From NCBI GenBank assembly GCA_018398585.1, contig JAGTTD010000006.1:2864501-2928500 (forward strand): a stretch of DNA of 64,000 nt, written 5' to 3'. A program made the translations under genes and the position numbers. The notes under the pieces were generated by a model. That model was not told the DNA's origin. It did no database searches and was given only the letters and a program-made list of their open reading frames with translations. Position 1 is the stretch's first letter; the number at the start of each line of letters is the position of its first letter. This DNA is from Simmondsia chinensis (Eukaryota; Streptophyta; Magnoliopsida; Caryophyllales; Simmondsiaceae). Positions 58,426 through 64,000 of this stretch are shown here, piece by piece.

Positions 58426-58720
58426 TTTGGCAACTTAATAAAGGGGAGTAAAGAGAGAGAGGGTAAGGTAAGATTCTACCCTTGTTTGGATATATCAAAA
58501 TAAGAGATGTAAGGGTAGAGCGGTGTACATGAGTTAACCTTGTTTGGTAATTGGCTAAAGGGGTAAGGGTAAAGAGAATTATAGTTAAAATAAGGGCAAA
58601 ATTGTCCAAATTTTTTTTATAAATTTACCTTACCGTCCTTTACCCCCAATTTGGAGGGGGTAAAGGAGGTAATAGGAGGTAAAAACTTACCCTCATTTAC
58701 CCCTCTTCATATTTTTCTAT
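58425..58720. mobile_element. 'CCTTGTTTGGC' MITE
   Basis: TGCCTTGTTTGGCAACTTAA at the left and GGTAA/TTACCCC words throughout; an internal CTTGTTTGGTAATTGG. Same family as 45275-45450. Confidence 0.6.
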
Positions 58721-58837
58721 TGGTTTTACCTAGTTATGTACAAATATACTATTGTTTTAGAGTTGATTGATTGATCGAGTTGGTTGACTGCTTTGGATCG
58801 ATTATGAACCGTAACAACACGCAAAGACTGGATCGAT

Positions 58838-59025
58838 CTTCTGGCCGAGACGTACCTTTCGACGATGACGGCGAAGCTCTTGGGGGACGGGCGGAGACGG
58901 CGGGCGCCGCGACGGCGAGGTAGAAGGAGGAGAGAGCGAGGGAGTTACGGAGGTACTTCGAGCTCGGGCTTCCATGGCAGTTTTAGGGTTAGGGTTTCCG
59001 ACAAGGGGATGGAGGGAGAAGGGTG
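58838..59025 (-). pseudogene. OTP43-like PPR pseudogene remnant (copy B)
   Basis: The plus-strand text CCGAGACGTACCTTTCGACG and CGGGGGACGGGCG-type words align with about 34360-34620 of the intact PPR gene (CCGAGACGTACCGTTCGATG, GGGACGGGCG, AAGGAGGAGAGAGAG, then AGGGTTAGGGTTTC with GGGGAT). Several deletions shrink about 260 bp to 190 bp. It is GC-rich in an AT-rich setting, with no open frame. Its place between the DEL pseudogene and the second GH51 gene matches the intact gene's place in unit A. Confidence 0.75.
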
Positions 59026-59628
59026 GTGACTAGTCTACCTTTTCCCTCTTTTTCTTACCAACTTCAAATGAGGCCCCGTTTCGAGGCCACAAAAATTAAA
59101 TTTTTGTAGGAAATTATATTTTTTAAAATTTAATTTATATGTTAACTCTTTAAAATATAAAAAAATATTTGGCTATCGAGATAAGAAATAGAATTTTCTT
59201 AGTAAAATTAGTTAAAAACAAAGTTTTAAAAATATTTGGTTATCGAGATAAGAAATAGAATTTTCTTAGTGAAATTAGTTAAAAACGAAGAAATTAAAAC
59301 TTTTTTAAAAGGCTAAGTGAGATACTTCCCGTGTTTTAAAAAAATAAAAAATTATTTAATAATTTTTACTTCATGCATTCTGTCAAATATTCACATTAAA
59401 ATCAAATATTCACATTAAAATATAAACAAGAAGCATAACCAAAAAGAAAAAAAATGATGAAACAAGTCAAATATTCACATTAAAATATAAAGACCCTAAT
59501 TAATTAAGACAATTAATTGAGCCAAACCCACTATGAAACCTCACTAAAACTAAAAAAATGAACTAAAAAGCACCTAAAATCAAACTAATAAAATAGAAAA
59601 ATAGCTAATAAAATCATAAAAAAATAAT
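59026..59628. repeat. short tandem repeats downstream of GH51 copy 2
   Basis: A ~70-bp unit containing GGTTATCGAGATAAGAAATA is present twice (about 59165-59290). TCAAATATTCACATTAAAAT is present three times (59393, 59400s, 59466). No gene is seen. Confidence 0.75.
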
Positions 59629-62600
59629 TTAATTTCTATTCCCTGGGTTTCTCTTGCCCAATTTTCCTATGTAATCAAACTTGGAGCTATGTTTGGGAGG
59701 TTGAGCATTTTTGTTGTGGACTAGCATGTCAAATGATGTCAATGAGTATGGCTTCACCACCACATCCATGTACTTTCTCGCCTTTGAGTTGAGCAATACT
59801 GTTGTCGGTGCCACCTGTTTACAGTTCATGATGTTAATGACTTACTGTTGGAGTATAAAATCAATCCTAAGCCTTCACCTATCAGCTTAAGCTTTTGGGA
59901 AAGATGGTTTCTTGATATGATATCAGAGCCTTGATGACCAACAGGTCAGGAGTTCGAATCTCAACAGCCCCTACTTTCAATATTAAAATAATTAAGCACA
60001 AGGTATGAGGTGGGCCTGTGCATTGTCCACACTTCAAGCCCAAACGGGCATTTGCTTGAGGGGGCATGTTACAATATAAAACCAATCATGGGCCTTCACT
60101 CATCAGCTTAAGCTTTTGGGAAAGATGGTTCCTTGACACTTACTTATACTGATAAAAGTTCTGTTTTTGGTCTAGTACAGAGGATAATATAGGTTAGAAA
60201 GTCGATGAAGAGAGAGGATGAACAAGAATGACGATGTCAGGCATGATAAGATGGAACATTCGACCACCTTTTCGCAACCTGATGAACGTTTTGATCGATA
60301 GAATGTTGCGTCTTCCTTTATGTAATAACGAAATATATTGTAATTCTTGTTAAAGACTCCACATGTGAGTCTAACAGAATCCCAAATTGGAGTTGTCAGA
60401 GGAAAAAGATCAATATATAAGTTTAGTAAACTATTATATCAGATGCCAATTAGTTTTAGAATACAATTCTACTTAGACTTATTCGTGGACTTGCACGTTG
60501 CAATTTTATAGGCCAAACCTAAATTTCACACTTGTGGCTTTTTTCTTAGATAGTTGAGAATTTATAATTAGAATAAAATGGATACAAGTTATCCAAACAT
60601 CCAAAATACCAAACGAACAACCCAAAGTACCTAAAACCCAACAAAAGATCAAAAGACTTAAAAAGCACGACGGACCACCTGAACTCCATTTGTGACTTAT
60701 TTTTTCTTATTTAGAAAAACTTTTAAAGTATTTTTAGTGTGATGTTATTTTAGAGTAAAAAAATGTTATTGTCAGAGCAATGATATGACTCAGAGTGAGT
60801 ACCTTGGTAGGATGCTCAAAGGAGTTATAGGCATCCAGTTCATCAGAGTGGAGTTCAACTTGCTTGTGTGCTCGTACTGAGTCAACTCCATCAAATGTAA
60901 TCCTCATCTCCAACGAGCTGCTATGGTAGTTCATAACCTACAATAGTAATAATAATATCACAACGCAAATTAAGATCAAACACACTAAAAAAATAAAAAA
61001 AGGAAATATATATACACACACAGCCTCTCGGAAACAGCCTCCGGGCAGGGTTACATCCTGAAAGAGTAAGGCTGCGTACATCCACTCCCCAGACCCCGCT
61101 TAAGCAGGAGCCCTTGAGGCACTGGGTCTGTTGTTGTTGTTGTTGTACACACACACGAGCTTATACACAAATGGTAAGAATGTTGGGCTTCCTGTGTAAG
61201 CTTTTATACTCTTATGGGCCATGTCCAGTCCATACAGCGGATAGGCCTGATCCGAAGTAGATCTTTTGGGGCCTTGTTTTGGGCCTAGACCCATTTTTGG
61301 AGGTTAAATTTGAGACAGTTCTATGTGCCTATAAGACCTTTTTCTGTGGACATAGGTTGAACCATGTAAATTATGTATGTTGTTTCATTTTCGCATTGAA
61401 TTTTTCGTTATTCTTTTGAGGTGTATTCCATGACAAAGAAGTACCATTAGGTAGTTAAAGAGCTCCTCGAAGGTACAAATGTAGACTTATGGACAGAGTT
61501 AAGGTTAACACTGGGAAGTTAAGCGTGCTTGGGCGAGAGTAGTACCAGGATGGGTGACCTCCTGGGAAGTCCTCACCCTCAGGTTGGGGGCACTGGGAAA
61601 CAGCCTCTCTTCAGGTTAACACCCTGAAAGGGAAAGGCTGCGTACATCCGCCCCCCCCAGACCCTGCGTAGGCGGGAGCCCTTGAGGCACTGGGTATGTT
61701 TCTTTCCTTTAGACAGAGTTAAGGTGTATAAAAATGGTTACCTTGACTCGAATGTACTCCTTGTTGTCCCTGGAATTCTTCCACTTAATAGCAGTAGTTA
61801 CCAATGGACCGGTTGAATTGGTATGAAGATGTGAGTCAAGAAGTGTAGCTCCGCTTGTTTCGATGAAAAATGTTTGCACCCAGTAGCTCGGAATGTTATA
61901 GGATTGGTTCGAGTTGAACAGAATTGCATCCGGAACCCACCTTTTCATTCACATTTTATTTTGGAAAATGTTAGGTAATCATAAACAATAATGAATAATT
62001 CATTTTTTAGGAAGAGAGATTTTTCCAGAGTTCAAGGGAAATTGGGTTAGAAAAAAAAAAAGCGACTTTAACCAAAGATAAAAACCGTTTTTCTTCTTTT
62101 AAGCAAAAGTAGGAGCAATAGTGGTTCTAACCCTGAAACTGAATTTCTATAAAAGAGGAATAATACTTACGTTTTGTCATGTGTATTCAAGAAAAGAGGA
62201 GCGTAACTGACCATATCGACAATGTCACTGTAGACGTAAAGGGGGGAAAAAAAAAATCAAAGTAAACAACTTATCCATTATTAATCAAAGCATGAATCGA
62301 ATATTAGTCTAGGTCTTCATCGATGTCTTAATTGTTTATCCCTTTCGAGACGTTTCTCTCTGTTGTATTCCGAGTTTCCTCGCTAATTGTCGGAGAATAA
62401 TATAACTAAAAGAAGTAAAATAGAACCTGTTCTTCTCAAGGGAAAGCAAGAATGCAGATTCAGCAAGTGCAGCTCTGAATGTTCCATTTATTTGCTTCTC
62501 TCTTGGGTATGTCACTGCATATTCACTCACAAATGCCTGTCCACAATTACAACATTAATTATTAATATTATTATTATTGGTGCTCGTGTCATCCATTTGA

Positions 62601-64000
62601 CTTCTTATGTTTCAGGAGTTGATAAAAGTTGTGATCCTTTTGATTTTTCGTACCACACGAGTTGGTATAGGTTTAGGCGACTACATATTATTAGGTTTGT
62701 TGTTGTATTTTTTCGTCACTCTTGTGGGCTTTCTTAAGCTCCGTTTCAGTGGGTATGTATAAGAGTTATCTTTCTAATTATCGAAAATAAGTACTAAGAA
62801 TCATCCTATTGAGAAACAGAAGTACGGTCTCTAATAAGTTGAGAAAAATAATAGAAGGGTCTTGGTAATCATAAGAGTCACCCCATAAAAAATGTCATCA
62901 AAAAAAAAAAAAAAAAAAAAAAACCCAGATGAAATATCACGAGTTTCATAAGTGAGAAAAATAATAGAAGAATACCTCTGAAAAAGGAAGAAAGACGACA
63001 TTGATACAAATGGTTGTTAAAAACTAAGCAACATGATAAACTTTCTTTTGGTTTCTTTTCTAATGAAGTTTACTGTTTGTTCTCAGACGCACAATACCCG
63101 TTTAAAGTATGCCAAAATGAACACTATACAACGAAAAAAAGTTAGCAAAGTGTATACCTTTGGACCTTCGCGCGATTTGTTCGCAAATATATGCATGTTC
63201 TTAAGCATGTCTTGAGGATTTGTGTATGTATGAAAATCATACAAGTCGGTTGGATGATCCAAAGGCTGCTTTTGTGATCCGTCGCAGTTAGAAATAGCTT
63301 TGATGTCCGGATATGCACTTTTCAAGGCATCGTAAAACTTCAGATAATTTCCTGTTAGCAATAATTAAACATGGGTCAAATATCTGAATTAAGGTATAAC
63401 ATAGTATATCAAATATTTTACTGGGTTAATGTTTACCTCGGTAATTTTTCTTTCCACAATCCTCATTGCCAATAGCAACGTAGTTAAGCTTGAAAGGCTT
63501 CGGGTGTCCTATCTTTGCACGTAGAGAACCCCATGTAGAATTAGCGCTACCTCGGGCAAACTCAATACTATCCAACATTTCCTGTACATAGAAATATTAT
63601 CAATATAAAAACATTAGGTTATACTTATTAAATCTATAAGTTATATATTTTCCACTATTTATTTATTTATTTTTTGTAAAAATTAAATAAGTGAACATAC
63701 TTGCACAAAAGGCTTGATGAGAGAGGTTTCAACTTCATCCTTGTGAGAAATTCCTACATTATATAATGCAAAATAAAAATTAATAACGTCAGAAATAATA
63801 TATTATTATGTCATTAATATTATATAATAACAGGGGAAAAAATAATTAATTAAAAATATTTACCATTGTTAATCACCCACACAGGTTCTGCATCAAGATC
63901 CTCTGCCATCTGTATAACAACGTAGCACAAGTAATTAGTTAGAAGAAAATTATTTTTTAGTTTTATACTTTAAAGAAGAATATTAACAAAATTATATCCG
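59629..64000 (-). CDS. second GH51 alpha-L-arabinofuranosidase, 3' nine exons in window
   Basis: Exons seen: 63909-63864, 63753-63701, 63581-63437, 63351-63158, 62536-62427, 62227-62171, 61940-61742, 60937-60803, 59814-59629. They correspond to exons 8-16 of the gene at 43246. Exons 1-7 lie beyond the right edge. All are open with GT/AG borders. The acid/base motif AIGNEDCGK and the nucleophile motif FVSEYAV are kept. Exon 10 differs from the first copy at roughly 10% of bases and even the introns align, so the duplication is not ancient. The tail is six residues longer (61 versus 55 codons in the last exon) and exon 14 gains one codon. Role as for the first copy; differing substrate preference is possible but not shown. 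Transposons fill introns 14 and 15. Confidence 0.92.
59846..60138 (+). mobile_element. complete TRIM retrotransposon, 72-bp LTRs
   Basis: A 293-bp element. The 5' LTR (59846-59917) and 3' LTR (60067-60138) are each 72 bp, start TGTT and are near-identical. The TSD is CTTAC (59841-59845 and 60139-60143). The 5' LTR is followed at once by TGATATCAGAGCC (initiator tRNA-Met primer-binding site, one change). TGAGGGGGCA before the 3' LTR is the polypurine tract. There is no coding capacity. It lies in the last intron of GH51 copy 2, opposite in orientation. Confidence 0.92.
61020..61137 (+). mobile_element. Au-type tail in GH51 copy 2, intron 14
   Basis: CAGCCTCTCGGAAACAGCCT, then AAGGCTGCGTACATCC and (TTG)n. 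ACACACACA borders both sides. There is no 5S head. Confidence 0.78.
61506..61711 (+). mobile_element. 5S-headed Au-type SINE beside a splice donor
   Basis: Starts within 5S (AAGTTAAGCGTGCTTGGGCG, then GGATGGGTGACCTCCTGGGA, almost unmutated), passes into TCAGGTTGGGGGCACTGGG, the Au-type body, and ends GGCACTGGGTATG. The perfect 14-bp repeat GACAGAGTTAAGGT bounds it (61492-61505 and 61712-61725). The first ~40 bp of 5S are missing. It lies 16 bp from the donor of exon 14 of GH51 copy 2. Confidence 0.92.

Noticed and set aside
1..64000. Naming the species
   Set aside because: Gene families and repeats fit many eudicots; nothing in the window is species-diagnostic to me.

Overview
This is plant nuclear DNA, most likely from a eudicot; I cannot name the species. 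It is AT-rich, with GT/AG introns, plant-specific gene families and many short transposons. I see no bacterial or viral gene organisation.

Four genes appear intact. A small gene at 9273-9545 (+) encodes a 90-residue conserved-looking protein I cannot name. Three larger genes lie on the minus strand: an atypical E2F repressor (DEL type, 11 exons, 397 aa, 13137-24290), an intronless mitochondrial PPR protein that looks like OTP43 (33335-34786, 483 aa), and a secreted GH51 alpha-L-arabinofuranosidase (16 exons, 670 aa, 43246-48624). A second GH51 gene (59629 to the right edge) shows its last nine exons, all open.

The main structural result is that the order DEL - OTP43 - GH51 occurs twice on the same strand. 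Unit A (13-49 kb) is intact and inflated by transposons. Unit B (54.6-64 kb) is compact: its DEL copy is a pseudogene (54.57-56.94 kb), its OTP43 copy is a remnant of about 190 bp (58.84-59.03 kb), and its GH51 copy is open. This is a segmental tandem duplication with three different fates.

The rest is mobile DNA, much of it delimited here by target-site duplications (TSDs). There are hAT-type MITEs with 8-bp TSDs (529, 5986, 8024, 26190, 41207, 55836), a solo LTR with TSD ACATA (6716-7330), and a TRIM with 72-bp LTRs (59846-60138). A 5'-truncated RTE-like LINE (38132-40098) ends in the same ~140-bp (TTG)n tail as many Au-type SINEs nearby. Four of those SINEs begin with a 5S rRNA sequence that carries a Pol III internal promoter.

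Other points: intron 10 of DEL holds an inverted copy of half of exon 10; two E2F-consensus sites lie upstream of DEL; an old plastid 16S rRNA fragment lies near 27.4 kb.
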